A stretch of DNA of 64,000 bases. Origin: Chrysoperla carnea (lineage: Eukaryota > Arthropoda > Insecta > Neuroptera > Chrysopidae). The notes under the pieces are model-generated. The model worked only from the letters and a program-made list of their open reading frames with translations. It did not search any database and was not told the origin of the DNA. The stretch is from contig NC_058337.1 in the NCBI RefSeq assembly GCF_905475395.1, forward strand, positions 99,752,368-99,816,367, written 5' to 3'. Below, piece after piece: positions 23,060 to 36,445 of this stretch (its first letter is position 1; each line of letters begins with the position of its first letter). The position numbers and the translations under genes were made by a program.

Positions 23060-23860
23060 AAATTTATTTCGAATTTTAACATTGTTTCAAGCCTGGTTGA
23101 AAATTTATTGGAAATTGGCCTAGGTGATAACATTTTATAACCAATTTCGCATAAAGGCTTGGCTGAAGAGTAGATGTCAGCTTTTTTGTTAGGTCTGGGC
23201 TAGAAGCTGCGACTTCATGCTCAGCTTGGTGTTGAGTCTTCATTTAAATTTGGGTGGCAGGTTCAAATTTGTGTCTCCGCCAAAGCTTGGCTTATTTTAC
23301 TTTGGCCAACCCAAATGAAATCATATCCGGTCCAACATTGTCACCGTTGAAATTATTTAGAAGTGTACTGGTCCATTTCATGAACATCGAATGATAACGC
23401 CCTTTCAAGCATCAGTCTCCAATTTGGGTTCAAGCGTGGTTTACAGTCTTAACCCAAACCTGGATGCAAAATTGGTGTATATGAAGTCAAGTTTATTTTT
23501 TACTAGGATCGAATTTTTGATGACTTTTATTTGTTATGTACCTTTAGTGCTGAAAGTGCAACACCTTTGCTAGGTCGGCCATTATTTCTACTTTAATATG
23601 TATTACCAAAAAACATAAATACAAGGCTAATAAACTTGGTTCATTAGCCTTGGCAGAGGTTGGAACAAGCACTGATTTACCAAGTCTTGATTGGACATCC
23701 TTTACCCAAGCTTTGATCAATGCTCTTAAATCCACACTTGATGTGTAAGACGTTGCTCAAATAACGTTCAAAGCTTGTTAACCAAGCCTTGATTTACTAA
23801 GCTAGATCAAGGCTTAACCAAGTGTTGGATTACCAAGGCTTGATTTTTTAGACTTTTTTA
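23060..23860. repeat. Family G: degenerate tract of CAAGCCTTGATT-like units
   Basis: Units such as AACCAAGCCTTGATTTACTA, CAAGGCTTAACCAAG, CCAAGGCTTGATT and GCTTGGTTCA-type inversions recur irregularly in both orientations. The same kind of sequence is at 3600-3870. The small frames on both strands are by-products. Confidence 0.5.
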
Positions 23861-25616
23861 ATGTTTGAGAAAGGGCTAATTAAATCCGTAGTGGTCCAAT
23901 CTGGATTCCATAAAGTAAGAATTATATGTGGGTGAGTTTTGGGGGAGAGAATTGCTACAGGAATATTTAGTAGTATTTCGAAGTGTTTTGTAAACTTGAA
24001 GTTATTCCGTATCGATTTCCCAGAAGTAGAAAGGTATTGGTGAAGACCCTTTCCCTTCGTCATTATCATGGAATTTACATTGGGAAATTGAAACCCTAGT
24101 TAAGCCTTAATTGAGTTTAATATTGTAATTCAAAAAGTGAGACTTATTTGCTTTAGGAGTGAGTGTATGGTAATAAAAAAGTGGCCGATTTTTCACATAT
24201 AATTCGGAAAGTGAAAGTTTATAACCATAACTATCTAAATATGTCGATCAATAGGATCTCTGAGAATTCTATTCACATTTTAACCGCTTAGGAAGCGAAA
24301 TTTGGGTTTCTTTTTTTTTTTTTTTTTGTCGAATAAAATTCAGTTTTTAATAAATGTGTCGTGTAAACCAGTTGTAAAATAAACGTTTTAAAAATGAAAG
24401 AAAAACTTGTTTATTTTGCACGTGAAAATCAATTCAAAATGGCAGATTTAGAATGAAAAATTGAATTCTTGATAATTAAGTACAACAAAATCACAAATTC
24501 TATTCAAGATAGCAAATTCATAAAAAGTAAAAAAAAAAAAAAAACATCAGATTATTAATTCCGTCATGGTATTGATTGATATTTACCCACCTATACAGAT
24601 AAATAACACACCTATCATACACACAAAATAAGTTAGTAATTTTGTGTAAGAGATAATTTTTTCTTATACCTTAACGCTACTTTTACAAATTTTTGATTAA
24701 AAATAAGAGAAGGATATCGAAGTGGGTTTAAAAAATGTAAAAAGAAAAAGCAGCAGCATACAAAAAAAAAACTGTAATATGAAAGTGTAGAAGATACGAT
24801 AAAGAAAAAAGTCTTTTCCTAAGTATATCAATCAATGTTCTTTCTACACACCATCACAGTGTATCCCCCAAGTGTCACTCGACAACGACGACATATCCAA
24901 CCACCACCAGAGCACTCCACTAAGTTACTGAACAACATGAAGTAAATATGGCCTTTAATAGGCATACCAATAGCTTTCTAATAAGCACTGCATTACTTTA
25001 TTTTTATTATCGTCTTTAAATATAAAGCCAAAATAAAACGTAACTTCAATTTAAAGAACTTGGGCCAAAAATACATTATTCGATCACTTGATCAAATAGA
25101 TTGTGTTCATTTGATTGTGTTCATAAATTTGCCTATTTTTCTTAGCGATGTGCGGTTGTTTGAAGATGCTCTCAACATTATTTACTAAAGTCTTCAAATT
25201 CAACAACTTTTGCATAAGCATAACGACTGCTTTTTTAATCGACACATAGTGAATATTTAGTTCTTAAAATGCTCAAGAAAAGCCCTTAATATGCCCAAAA
25301 TCGACAGACTAGACTATTCCTGCTTGAATTTGGTCTTCATTTTGGTCTCGATCAACACTTCGCTTAAATAGTGTTTTTTTTTTGTACCCAAGTTAAAGGC
25401 AATACGAGACATCAACGCGAGTACTGGTGAGGATCATCTCCAAGTTCTCGTGATTATTTGTGAGTTCAGTGTAGCTATTGTATTACCGCAGTAGCTGTTG
25501 CTTCTTCGATTTCAGCCATAGCAATGAGATACTTGTAAGAAGTAAGACGAGAGTGTGGTGGTGAGTGATCCACTTCACTTCACTTCGAAGTGAAGCACTT
25601 GCCATTTAACGTAAAC
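23861..25616. other. AT-rich intergenic sequence with homopolymer tracts
   Basis: A T-run lies at 24311-24328 and an A-run at 24529-24543. No gene or named repeat. Confidence 0.4.
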
Positions 25617-25945
25617 AGTGAGGTGAAATGAGCAATATAAGTCAAGGTCTTCGATCTGTAGAACCCATCTTGTAAACCGTTATTGATAGAACAAAAGTGT
25701 AAAAAATGTTCCTTATATAAAAAAAAAACTTTTGTTTGAAATATTTTTTCGTAAATGTAACTGTTTTCCCGAGTAGGCTTAAATTAGATTAGAAACATTA
25801 TATAGTATATTTATACAGGAACCTATTGTTAATACTTTAAATTTATACGTTACATATAATATGTATGTGTTTGTTTGTTTATCTTTCTTTACTTAAATGA
25901 CTTAAAGAAACAAACGAATGCGTAATAAACACTTTAATCAACATT
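25617..25945 (+). repeat. Family A, right two-thirds
   Basis: AGAACCCATCTTGTAAACCG, AACTTTTGTTTGAAATATTT, AAATTAGATTAGA and ATCTTTCTTTACTTAAATGA follow the order of the full copy at 61187-61844, without the final AACTCAGTCAATTG end. Confidence 0.6.
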
Positions 25946-27272
25946 TTCACTTGTTTAATGCTAACTTTGCAGCTCAAATCATATAAAGTTTTTAATTCGA
26001 TTTTCGAGATGAACAAATAAATTTCTAACATAAAGTTAATATATACAGCGACCAAACCGATCGACAGACGGGCAGATGAATGAATGGAAGTATACAATGA
26101 ACAGACCGACCAGTTTTACTAGAATATATATATACAAACCCACCTTAGAGTCTCCTTCAGGAAGTGACATGTCCGTCCGTATGAGTACATGATGTGTTAA
26201 GAACATGAACCTATATAATAATATTGTAAAGTAAGAGAAGAGGGATTGATGATGACTGTAGTTGTAGTAGAATGTACGAGGTCTCATGGTGATGAAATAT
26301 AACGCGTAGGTTGATTATGGTGGTATAGATATGCTGTTATTCCAAAAAGATTCTAGAGGTAGTAATACTAGCATTATCACACTAACTCTAATATGATATG
26401 GTTGCTGTACCAGTTGTATGACAACATTGTTGAAAGCGGATATGGTGGAATGATATTTTTCTGCCAAGCACATTTATTAAAAAGTTGGTTTGACCGAGAA
26501 AGAAGCAAAATTATGATATAAATACACTCTTTGCACTTGCCTATATTGGTTGTCTTCGGCACGGTAAGAAATATATGGCGTTTACTAAAATGCTGTTATG
26601 GTATAGAAACAGATACTATAGCATCTATTTGAGTATAAGTATTATTACAGTATTAAACAGAGCTATCCACCAGAATTATTGCAGTATGACAGGACTTGCC
26701 CATCATTGATTTCCACTAAAAATATCTGACCGTTTGCTTGATCGATAAACGGCCACCACTCATGTTTTGACCATTTTGTTCAAGCTCGATTTAAAAAATA
26801 AATTTTTTTTATTTTTCAAATAGTGTATGTGTTTGAAACTTTTTCTATATTCATATAATTTTATCTATTCTTGAATTATGAATTTTTCACAATTTTTCAA
26901 TCTTTCTACAGGTTTTAAAAATATATTTTTTCATGTCCTTCAGAAATGGTGAGAATTTCTCTCATCACGAGAGTTAAGATTATCGAACGATTAGTGCAAG
27001 TGCTGACGGGTTAATCGTTGAATTATTTTATTCTAACTGGCTAGCAATAATAACAAGTATTTTGAAGTGGATGTCAGAAGTTAGTGGGAGTCTTACAGCT
27101 ACAGTGGCTTGAATAAAGTAACTGAAAGTGTGAATTATTTGAAGGTTTACAACATTATCAGGTCAAAACCTTACAAGATATTAATTATATTCAATTACAA
27201 ATTACTTTGAAATAAAGCGTTTTGTATAATATTTAAATTCGTATATACAGGATTCTGCTGTACGATTTAAAT
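25946..27272. other. AT-rich intergenic sequence
   Basis: Several short minus-strand frames (25879-26562) overlap each other and show no domain or coding bias. Nothing else recognised. Confidence 0.35.
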
Positions 27273-27344
27273 ATGCCTTTCAGATATTTATGTTGGCATT
27301 TATGTATTTTCGCTGTCGTTTGTTGTTCACGTTCTTGCTTGGGC
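27273..27344 (+). CDS. Candidate signal-peptide exon of an unidentified secreted protein
   Basis: ATG at 27273 opens 24 codons with a hydrophobic core (YLCWHLCIFAVVCC) ending ...SRSCLG, followed directly by a donor-like GGC|GTAAGA. Cys-rich, Trp-containing content and lower AT than the flanks make it stand out. TATAATATTTAAA at 27225 could be a promoter element. There is no assured second exon. The next plus-strand exon-like segment (31678-31744) has a compatible phase but lies 4.3 kb away. Confidence 0.2.
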
Positions 27345-27477
27345 GTAAGAAATTAATTTTTGTAAAACAGATAAAAGACTACTTGTTCAAGAATATTCGT
27401 AAAAAGAAGATAGTTGTAAAAAATAATATATTCAGATAACATTTTACACAACTATTAACAAGCGAAATTTACAATTT

Positions 27478-27640
27478 ATAAACCCCCGAACAATTTTTAT
27501 TTTTGAAAATTATCGCCCATTTTTTAGTTTTTCGGCTATATAACCCTAAACTTGCACTTGAAACATAGCTTAGAACACTATCCTTTAAAGTCGCTTTCCA
27601 ACGAAACATAAAAATCAAAATCATTTCAACAGTTTATCCA
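27478..27640 (-). repeat. Family B fragment
   Basis: In reverse it carries TTTAAAGGATAGTGTTCTAA, GCTATGTTTCAAGTGCAAG and TTCGGGGGTTTAT, matching the 8225 and 16540 copies. Confidence 0.5.
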
Positions 27641-27817
27641 GAATATTTAAAAATTCTGATATAAATCTGATTTTACACGCAAAAATATGCATAGTCCACA
27701 AAATACAGGAGAGATAATAAAAAATATAGAAGAGTATATAAGTTCACATTCGCCCGGAAAAATTTTTTGTATTTTTTTTAGTCGATTGCTGGTTTTTAAG
27801 CTAATGACCATTGTTAA

Positions 27818-28165
<348 letters not shown>

Positions 28166-31100
28166 AAATGTCCTATGTATTTTATTTTTTCTTTGCCAAA
28201 AATACAATGAAAATCAATAGGCCGTAATAACCATATTCCAATTGTAATTGTAATTGTAATAGATTTTTTCGAATAGTAACAGGCTAAAGAGTCTTGAGGT
28301 CACTAAATGGTCGTAAGTTCCCGTATTCTAAATTCCTAGCATTTAGGTAGTAAAGCATACCACCCATATTGATATCACATTTAAAACATAAAATACTCAT
28401 TAATTTTTCTCATAATGATGACAAAACATAAAATGTTAATTCTATCATTCTCATCCATCTTTGTCTATCAATTTTTAATCCAATGACAAAGCATAAAATA
28501 AAATGGTTACACTACATAGTATCAAAAATACCAATGTCTGTCTATATAATACCTAGAGTTCGGATTATATGACGTGTGAATAGAAATAAGTTCGTTCTAT
28601 TTATCTTTGTGTAGTGGGCTTATAAGTGGACAAGTGTTTTTCGCGAGTAAGCATATAGTAATTATGTTAACAAGACTTCAAAATTGCTTTTAGAAACTGG
28701 TGTCCAATGCTTTTTTCGTGCAGACCATTGTTTGCCTACTTACTAAATCGAAATTTCCCCCAATTAACCGAAAATTAAGCCTTTACTGAAAAAAAAATTT
28801 TTTTAAAGGTGTGTAGTCGACTTAATTCTGCACATTTTGATTTTTTACATGTTCTTCCCTAAAAATTGACAAGATATGCACTATTAGGAGTAAGTACTTT
28901 TCAAATTTTAAAACGTATGACATCCAAAATCTTAAATAATTAATGTCGAATAACCTAAATTATTTTACTTCTTTTCGAAAAATATGCAATGACAAAAAAA
29001 GAGATGCCTCAATTATAGTTCGTTTTTCGTTTCTCTACATGTAATACTTATGTATTTGCTCATTTATTCCGGAAAAGATGCAGAAAAAAAACTGATATCT
29101 TTGATTTTTATAATCTTTAAGTTGTGCTATTAAGTTTTAATTCGTCATTTAAATTTTGGGGCTTCACTCTGATACCTCTCTGTTTAACCTTGGATAAAAC
29201 TTGATACTGGCACTCGTGAAAGTCACGTGAGTGTTGCGCATAAAAAAATGTAGCTTTTTTTTCCATTTATCTTAGTAATAATTTTTCAAAACTATTCAGA
29301 CCTTGGAAGAACGAGTCTTTTGCTTTTTCTCTTTTCAAAGTAACAAATCTAAAACAAGTAAAATACCCAATAATGTGAAATGTCAAACAAATTAAATCCG
29401 TTCTCTAACGCTGTTCATAATTAAAAAGACTAATTTTACTTTAAATACTACACAAATTACAGTATCAGTTAAAAAACGTGACCATCTAAAATCACAATAT
29501 TTTACAATCCATTCTTTATCAGATAGATTATAAAATGTGTGTATGTGTGTGTGTTGAAAATGATTAATAAATAAATGAAAAAAAAATTTTTTTTAGATAA
29601 ATATCCTTTTTTTCTGGGCGTTGATGATGGTTGATGACAAGCTACAACGATGAGAAGGTGTATAATTTCAAAAAATAAAATAAATACTGTACAAAATATT
29701 ACAGGCAGAAAAATGTTTACGACGATTTTGTATTTCACGGTCATTAAATTTTGATTAAGTAGTAAAATGATTTATCAATTTTTTTTTTAAATGTTAAATA
29801 TATTTTACAGCAATTTATTTTTACTTAATTAAATATTGAAGGAAAAATTGGAATTTTTTATTTGTCTGGACAAATCTATGGATTCTGTAATATACTAGTT
29901 TTAATCACACGTTATAAGTTTCACATTCACAAAGGACTTAGAGCTTACTAGAATAGCGTTGTCCCAGAATTAAGACTTGAATTTTCCACATTTGCCAATA
30001 GAGTGTAAATAACGAAAAAACAAAAATGATAATGAAGAGATTGTAGTAGTCGCCTCTTTTTTTTTAAATAGCGGCCAGGTGAAAAAAAGCCTAAAACGTC
30101 GATGGAAAAATGACATGTTTTTAATTTTCACACGTTTTTAAAACGAAAAGTGGATTAGACAAATTTCATTGCGATGATTATTTAAAAAGATAACGGATTT
30201 TAAATTCATAATTGTCTATTTTACTCGGAAGGCGAATATATTGGTCCAAAAAGCATTCAAGAAAATTAAACAAACTTTCATAATTACCCTTACTGACTGG
30301 TATTAACTGAAATTTAACTGAAGTATTGTAAAAAATGTTTTTACCTAATTTTAAAAATTATGCTTTTAATCTTTATATAAATTTAGAGATAAAATTTCTC
30401 ACCTCTGTAAAAAGCCAAGGGATAATAAAAATTTTTGAGAAAAAGTTTCCAAAACAAGAAGGTAAAAGTTTTAAAATGGGTACTGTAATTCCAAATTCAA
30501 TGATTTTTTGCAGAGATACAGCTGTTTGAAATTTTGGACATATTTGTTGACCGAAAATCCAATGGTAGCCTTGGATACGACCTTGAACAAAACCTTAAAG
30601 CTACAGTAACCGAAAATCGATTTTTCAAGTGGAGACTCTTATTTTTAATTGCAGATTTAGAAAGCGCAGAATAGTTTACGGTTAAATATGACTTTACCAT
30701 GAACTTCAAGGTTCTTCTGTGGTCAAAGTATACAATAAATATCGTAATAAATCTAAATTTAAACTCGATCACTTTTAATTGAAACAAATTTAGTCACTAA
30801 ATAATTAAACTAGATTTTTACCAATTGATATTAAAAAATGATTTACTATTATCTTAAACAAAAAATCTACCTCTTTAGGCCAAATCCGACGATTGTGCAT
30901 ATTTTCAAAGAATTTCTTACCTTTTCTGATATAAATGCAAAGATATTTTATTTTAAGAACCTCATGTTAAAAAATTAACGCAAAAGAAAATTTTTACTGG
31001 TTAGTATTTATTTTATTTTAATTTTTGCGTTATTTTGTGTAGTGTATATTAGAATTATCTAGAATATCTAGAAAATATAAAGTCTTAGACCATACTTTCT

Positions 31101-31660
31101 TTGATATTCGAAGCGTAGTTATCACACCAGGTAAGAAATTATTCGAATATGTCTAAATTTTAATGTTATAATTATACGACTATTTCTATAATAAACTAAT
31201 AATAAATAAAAAATTTTGCAGCGAAATAGAACGGTACATAATCCACTTCGGTTATGACAAAACTTTTCCGTTTGGCTTGGTCTCCTTCATCATATCATAA
31301 ATATAATACCAACAAAAATATTTCATAATCATAAATTGCAGCAAAATCAATCAAAACAATAATTTAAAACGAAGACAAACATATGATTTTATTGATTAAT
31401 CATCATTATCGTACCGAATATATTTTTGAAAAAATTTCAATATTTATTTAGACATAATGATTATTATAAATTATGTGTTTAAATTTGAACTTTGAAAAGT
31501 TAAAAAAAATAACTTTTTTAAATATCATAAATATAGACACAGTTGTTGAATGACTTCAAAAACCGTAGGTTACCAAATCAATCAATTTGTAATGTTGAGT
31601 GTAGTACCAATGGTAAAAATTAAAATTTGCGTGCTTTTTAAAACTATTTTGATTAAAAAT
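28166..31660. other. AT-rich intergenic sequence
   Basis: Holds (AATTGT)n at 28239-28262 and a small stem CACTCGTGA/TCACGTGAGTG at 29213-29235. The 96-codon minus frame at 30497-30787 has no recognisable domain. No genes supported. Confidence 0.35.
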
Positions 31661-31677
31661 GATCTGTATCTCTAAAG

Positions 31678-31744
31678 AGTAGGTATTCTGTCTTTAACGA
31701 AGAAGCATATTTGCCTCATAAAGAATTGCGAAGATTTTCCTATG
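31678..31744 (+). CDS. Candidate internal exon with strong donor
   Basis: A frame encoding SRYSVFNEEAYLPHKELR then RFSY ends in a near-perfect donor, TATG|GTAAGTATT. The acceptor (TCTCTAAAG) is weak. The coding-like residues stop where a family C repeat begins at about 31758. Unrecognised; could be chance or part of a repeat. Confidence 0.15.
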
Positions 31745-31757
31745 GTAAGTATTATGA

Positions 31758-32175
31758 GATGCTAGCTTGGTACCCACCCGCTCCGCTGGGCTTTAAAATA
31801 AAGACCATCGCTTTATAGCCTTCACCTTTCTCGCTCTCACTTATCCCTCATCCACAACACTCGAAATAGGGGTAGGAATTGCTTTACACAGGTAAAATAT
31901 ATGTAAGTAATGTTATATAGTCTTAATGCATTGAGTGTATCATAAAAGGTGCCCATGAATTGTTTTACAGAAATCTATAAGTTATGTTTGAAAATAATGC
32001 TCATAGATGGGGTAGTGAAATGTCAAAGACTAAATTTAATTGGTTAAATTGTTTTCTTCATTATAAATTATAGCTCAGGTGTTATTCTGATGTATGGGCT
32101 ATATTAATGTTCATTCAAATCCATTCATATTAGTTTTTACGTGAAAGATTAACAAACACACAAACAACATGCATC
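31758..32175 (+). repeat. Family C (non-LTR-like tail)
   Basis: GCTAGCTTGGTACCCACCCG, TATAGCCTTCACCTTTCTCG, CAACACTCGAAATAGG, ACACAGGTAAAATATATGTA, GTGTTATTCTGATGTATG and AAATCCATTCATATTAGTTT run in the same order as at 51455-51955, ending in AACAAACACACAAACAAC. Confidence 0.65.
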
Positions 32176-32532
32176 AATTATTAGGAAAATATAAGTTAAA
32201 ACCGCAAGTTAAACAAAATTATCTGAAAAAATCAAAAATTATCTGAATTATTTCAAAAAATCAATATTTTTTTCAACATGACTAAACAATTCACTAACCA
32301 AAAGAAAATTGGAACCACATTAAAATGACGGTTTGACTTATAAAAAATTTGTGTAATTCTTTGAAGAAATTTTGTTTAGAATAAGACACGAATATTGTGA
32401 TTTGTCTGTTTGAGGGCTTTATATACAAAAGATGCTTCTTATTTAGATTCAATATTTCCCAATATTCAATATTTCAAGTTAGAAAGCTGAAAATCACAGA
32501 GCAACTGTATAGTTGGCGACAGTACAATTTCT

Positions 32533-32760
32533 TAGGTAAGGGTAGGTTATATTGGCTGTCCACGAATAATTTCATTTATCAGCTGCTCAATTTCAGAGAC
32601 TGAGTGGACCTTCCTTCATGCATATACCATGCACTACACCAGTCCATCACAACTATTAATTAGATTAATTTTGTTGCGACTTTGGGAATCGAACCCGCTA
32701 CCCAAAGCATACCGTGGACTAAATTGGTTACGCCTTAACCAACTGAGGTAATAGGGCGAC
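32533..32760 (-). repeat. tRNA-derived SINE
   Basis: On the minus strand it begins with a tRNA-like head: A box TACCTCAGTTGGTTAAGGCG (32750-32731) and B box GGTTCGATTCC (32694-32684). These internal promoter boxes suit RNA polymerase III, but the outer stem does not pair as in a true tRNA, and ~150 nt of body follow (TGTGATGGACTGGTGTAGTG...CCAATATAACC). A second copy of the body is at 16228-16460. Confidence 0.7.
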
Positions 32761-33652
32761 TTACAATGTATTATGCCAAGAAAAAATATTGTGGGAAAAA
32801 ATAAGTATTACTGCGAGACTGCGAGAATTTTTGAGTGTGGTAACTTTTGTTAAAAAGTATTTGTTTTGTGTAAAATGTATATTATTTTAATGTGTATATG
32901 TGTCTTCGTTATTATGTAACCATTAAAAAATAATAATTTGAAATAATGATTTTGATTGAAATTAGTATCAGACAATTTATTATTTAATAGCTATTGATGT
33001 ACATATTTAATATAAATATTTTATATGACTGATTGTAAATTAAAAATTATATACAAAATATTTTTTTTTTTTAATATTCACGCTTTAAAATTTTCTATCA
33101 ATGTGACTGTGTATATATATTTTTAAATTAATTGATCTACTGTCAGTGTTGAATTGACTAATGGCTTTACAGGGGAAAAAAATTTATTTTTAAAATATTG
33201 TTAATATCATTATTAAATTTGATTACTAAAATTATTTCTGTTACCTTCAAAAATCTTTATATAACAAGAAATGAATAAAAAAATTGTTTTTTCATTATTA
33301 GTTAAAAAAAAAGATTACGTTACATTTTAAAGTAATTTTGTAAACTTTGATTTATTCCAATAATTCCGTTTAGGTGCCAAGTAAAACTTGATGATATAAG
33401 TAGTAATTATTTTAATTTCAAAAACTTTAAACCACAAATTAAATCTCTCTGCAATTAATAAAATATAAGCAATATTTCGGGACCTCATTTCTAACAACAA
33501 GTGGATGACAAATTTGGTTAAAGTACACCAAAAGCAAGTCATGAAAGTAAAAAATACTCCGTCAAGATTTGTGCAAATAACAAAATAACAAAATGGTGAC
33601 AGATAAGAATCGAAAAACTCTTTCTTTGCTTTTTTTCTCAAAGGATGTAGGT
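32761..33652. other. AT-rich sequence, nothing recognised
   Basis: No coding-like frame or repeat copy. T-run at 33061-33072. Confidence 0.4.
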
Positions 33653-33921
33653 CAGGCATGGGCAAACGTGGCTCATAAAAGTCCCTCATACTTCTGTATC
33701 TAAAATAAAACGAGTAAGACAGTGACAACCTAACCAGTGATCACCAAAAATACGAGTAAGCATTACTATAAGAGAAACTGAGTTAGGTAGAAGAGTCGTT
33801 TACCCGCCTCGCTTCTATGAGCAATGCGGACTTAGGTAAAGAGACACACAATAAAGTTTATGGCACACAATAGAGTTATAACAATGATGACTTCGACTTA
33901 AAATAACTCGCCCATGCCTTG
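33653..33921. mobile_element. hAT-like MITE, 269 bp
   Basis: CAGGCATGGGCAAACG at the left and CGCCCATGCCTTG at the right form terminal inverted repeats of the 'CAGG..TGGGCAAAC' type seen in hAT elements. Flanks TGTAGGT and TCTAGGT could be a decayed 8-bp target duplication. The minus frame at 33728-33327 crosses the left end and is not a gene. Confidence 0.65.
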
Positions 33922-35896
33922 TCTAGGTAGTTATCCATATGAAAACTCTGTGTTCGGTGTTCTTACCTTGTTTTTATTGTTTTTCATCTAAAAAAGTCAT
34001 ACACTTAGTTTGTTACTCCTTACCCTTACAGTAAGGGAATAATAGGGGTAACAACCCTGATTTTTTTCTCGGTACCCATTGAAGATATCTTCTTGAAATT
34101 GAAACAATACATGATTATCGAAAAACTAATTATAAAATATATTTTTTAGATTTTTTGCAATATTAGAAACTGTAAAAAATGAGAAGTATATTTTTGGGGG
34201 TGGTTTTTTATACTAACTCCCAAAGTCACAAGAGGATCGAAATAGTGTAAATAGTCAACAGTATTTACCCTTAATATATCTTGACCTGATAAGATTGTGA
34301 TTGTTTTGAGTTAAAACACGTCGATTTAGATATCAAGGTAGAAGTTTAAAAATAGAAAATAGTACCCAGAGAATTTTTGAATTCATCCCTTCACCCCTTC
34401 TCACCCCAACATGGAAATTTCAAATAGCAAGCCCTGCCTTGTGATACCGCATTTGAAAGGGCATGCAATTCTCTCTTCAACCATGATAAAAAATAAAAGA
34501 GATCGATCGATTGGTTCTTAAGATTAACTACACAGTAATGGGAAGATATTGAATTACAGCTTCAATTTCGACACTGGTAATGACCTTTTCAAGGTCGGTA
34601 GATGCCAAAACGTATACATGTGGAGTAAATACAACAATTTTTCAATAATTTGGGCATAACCCCTGAACTGCAAACTGCATTGTAATCTGTATATAGAGGT
34701 AACATTTATCTGTTAGTTCAATTATTTGTCTCATTAAAAAAAAATTTATGAAATACAATGCCCTAGAAATAATTTACTCAACTCGAACTTCAGAGAAAAA
34801 CAACAGGTTTTATGTATGGACATGCCACGAGCACCAACTATATGTATACAAAATCTAACTACACTTAGAAAACAAAAAAAAAACGTTTATGTCATACAAA
34901 TAATTTTATCTCTTTCTTCTGAAACAAAACTAATGAATGGTTATATAACGCTATTTATGTCATAATATAGGTATATATTGTGGCTAGTAAATGGCTGTTT
35001 AATGGGACTTATAGGCGGAGTCCTAAACCTACAGGGGGCTTCATTTCAAGTGCTACTGACACATGCACGCAATACATTATACGTATGAAATTGGTACATT
35101 ATCCTTATTGCAAAATAGACTAGGTCGATTTAACTAGAAAAGGGATTGGTTTTTAAGTGGTTACATGAAAATGATGATTATTACGTCAGTTTCAATGTAC
35201 AGAAGATAAACATTTATTTCCAATTCTTTGTATAATCGATACAAATACAAAAAAATAGTCACCGAAAGTATATACACTCATATGTACTGTATCCCAAGTC
35301 AATAGGAAATATTCATGAAATTTAAATTTGGTTCAAATATTTTTCTTTCGTAACTTTAATGACTAGACATTTCAACTAGTCCATTATTTTTGTAATTAAT
35401 ATCTTTTTAATTACTTAAAATTAATTAATAAAAGTACAAATTCCGTGGGGGCATTTGAAAATTTCTAAAACGTAAATTCAAATTTTTATACGGACGTGAC
35501 ATCATAGTACGGACTTGTCAAATTTATTGACATACTGTATGATATTAATTTCTTACATTTTATATAGTATTTCATTAAATTATACTATTCTACGGCTTTT
35601 TATTAGAAAACTTAATAATAACGAGTGTAAATTCTGTGTTGTAAATTCATTTTTTAAAGTGTAAATTATACATTGAACTGCCACCAATTGACAGATCACG
35701 TATTTATACGTCATCAACAGAGAGCGCCAAAGAACTGCGTTTAAATATCTCAAAATTGAAATGTATTTTAAATATTTTTTTACACTTAAATACAGCATTT
35801 TTATCAAGGTTACTGTAGCTAAATCAACTTATTCTGATCTGTATTATACGAGCGATATTTTTAGGAGCCTAATGTATACTAATCGTGATAAATATG
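33922..35896. other. AT-rich intergenic sequence
   Basis: A slightly less AT-rich patch at 34350-34640 shows no frame of note. No gene, RNA or repeat family supported. Confidence 0.35.
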
Positions 35897-36445
35897 TTTG
35901 TATTTAAAGTAGTTCGGCCGTCACATGACTAGCAAGTTAGCAGATAATGTATATTGTTATTAATAAAAATAATATTTGTATCACGTAAATGTTTTTTAAT
36001 GCTTTAAAAATACGCAAAGAAAAAAATTTATACGTCAATTTGACTAGTTTAGGACGTTTATACGTCAAAACCAATGTTATTTTATGTTTTCCTTTTGGAA
36101 AGCGTCGTAAGGTAATTTTTTTTTTTTTTTTTTTTTTTTTCTTTTTTTTTATAACGTTATCATAAATAGAATTTGTGAGTAATTTTCTTCACGATGAAAA
36201 CTTTTTTGAAGCTCAATCACCGATTAATTTTTGTACAGTTCACATTATTGTGAGTTCTTTCATAATGTACTGTGTTAAAAATCACAATTTTAAAATGAAA
36301 TAATTCACAATTTTGTCCAGCAAGTGGCCCCAAAACTATGTTTATTGTGATCAAGGAACTTTGAACTATCCTTTTCCGGAAAAAACATTCATGAAATGAG
36401 CATTCATCGTACCTGCTCAAACAGCCGAACTACTTTAAATACAAA
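35897..36445. mobile_element. 549-bp element with 25-bp terminal inverted repeats
   Basis: TTTGTATTTAAAGTAGTTCG at 35897, continuing GCCGT, is mirrored by ACAGC then CGAACTACTTTAAATACAAA ending at 36445 (about 24 of 25 match). Inside are TACGTCAA repeats, a long T-run and a 67-codon minus frame without recognisable domain. Non-autonomous; the superfamily is undetermined as no target duplication is clear. Confidence 0.7.
36116..36150 (+). repeat. Poly(T) tract
   Basis: 25 T, one C, then 9 T, within the 549-bp inverted-repeat element. Confidence 0.9.

Noticed and set aside
32676..32760. A functional tRNA gene on the minus strand
   Set aside because: A and B boxes are present, but the acceptor stem does not pair and a repeat body shared with another locus follows, so it is a SINE head.
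33327..33728. 133-codon minus-strand frame
   Set aside because: It runs across the left end of the hAT-like MITE and into AT-rich DNA; no domain recognised.
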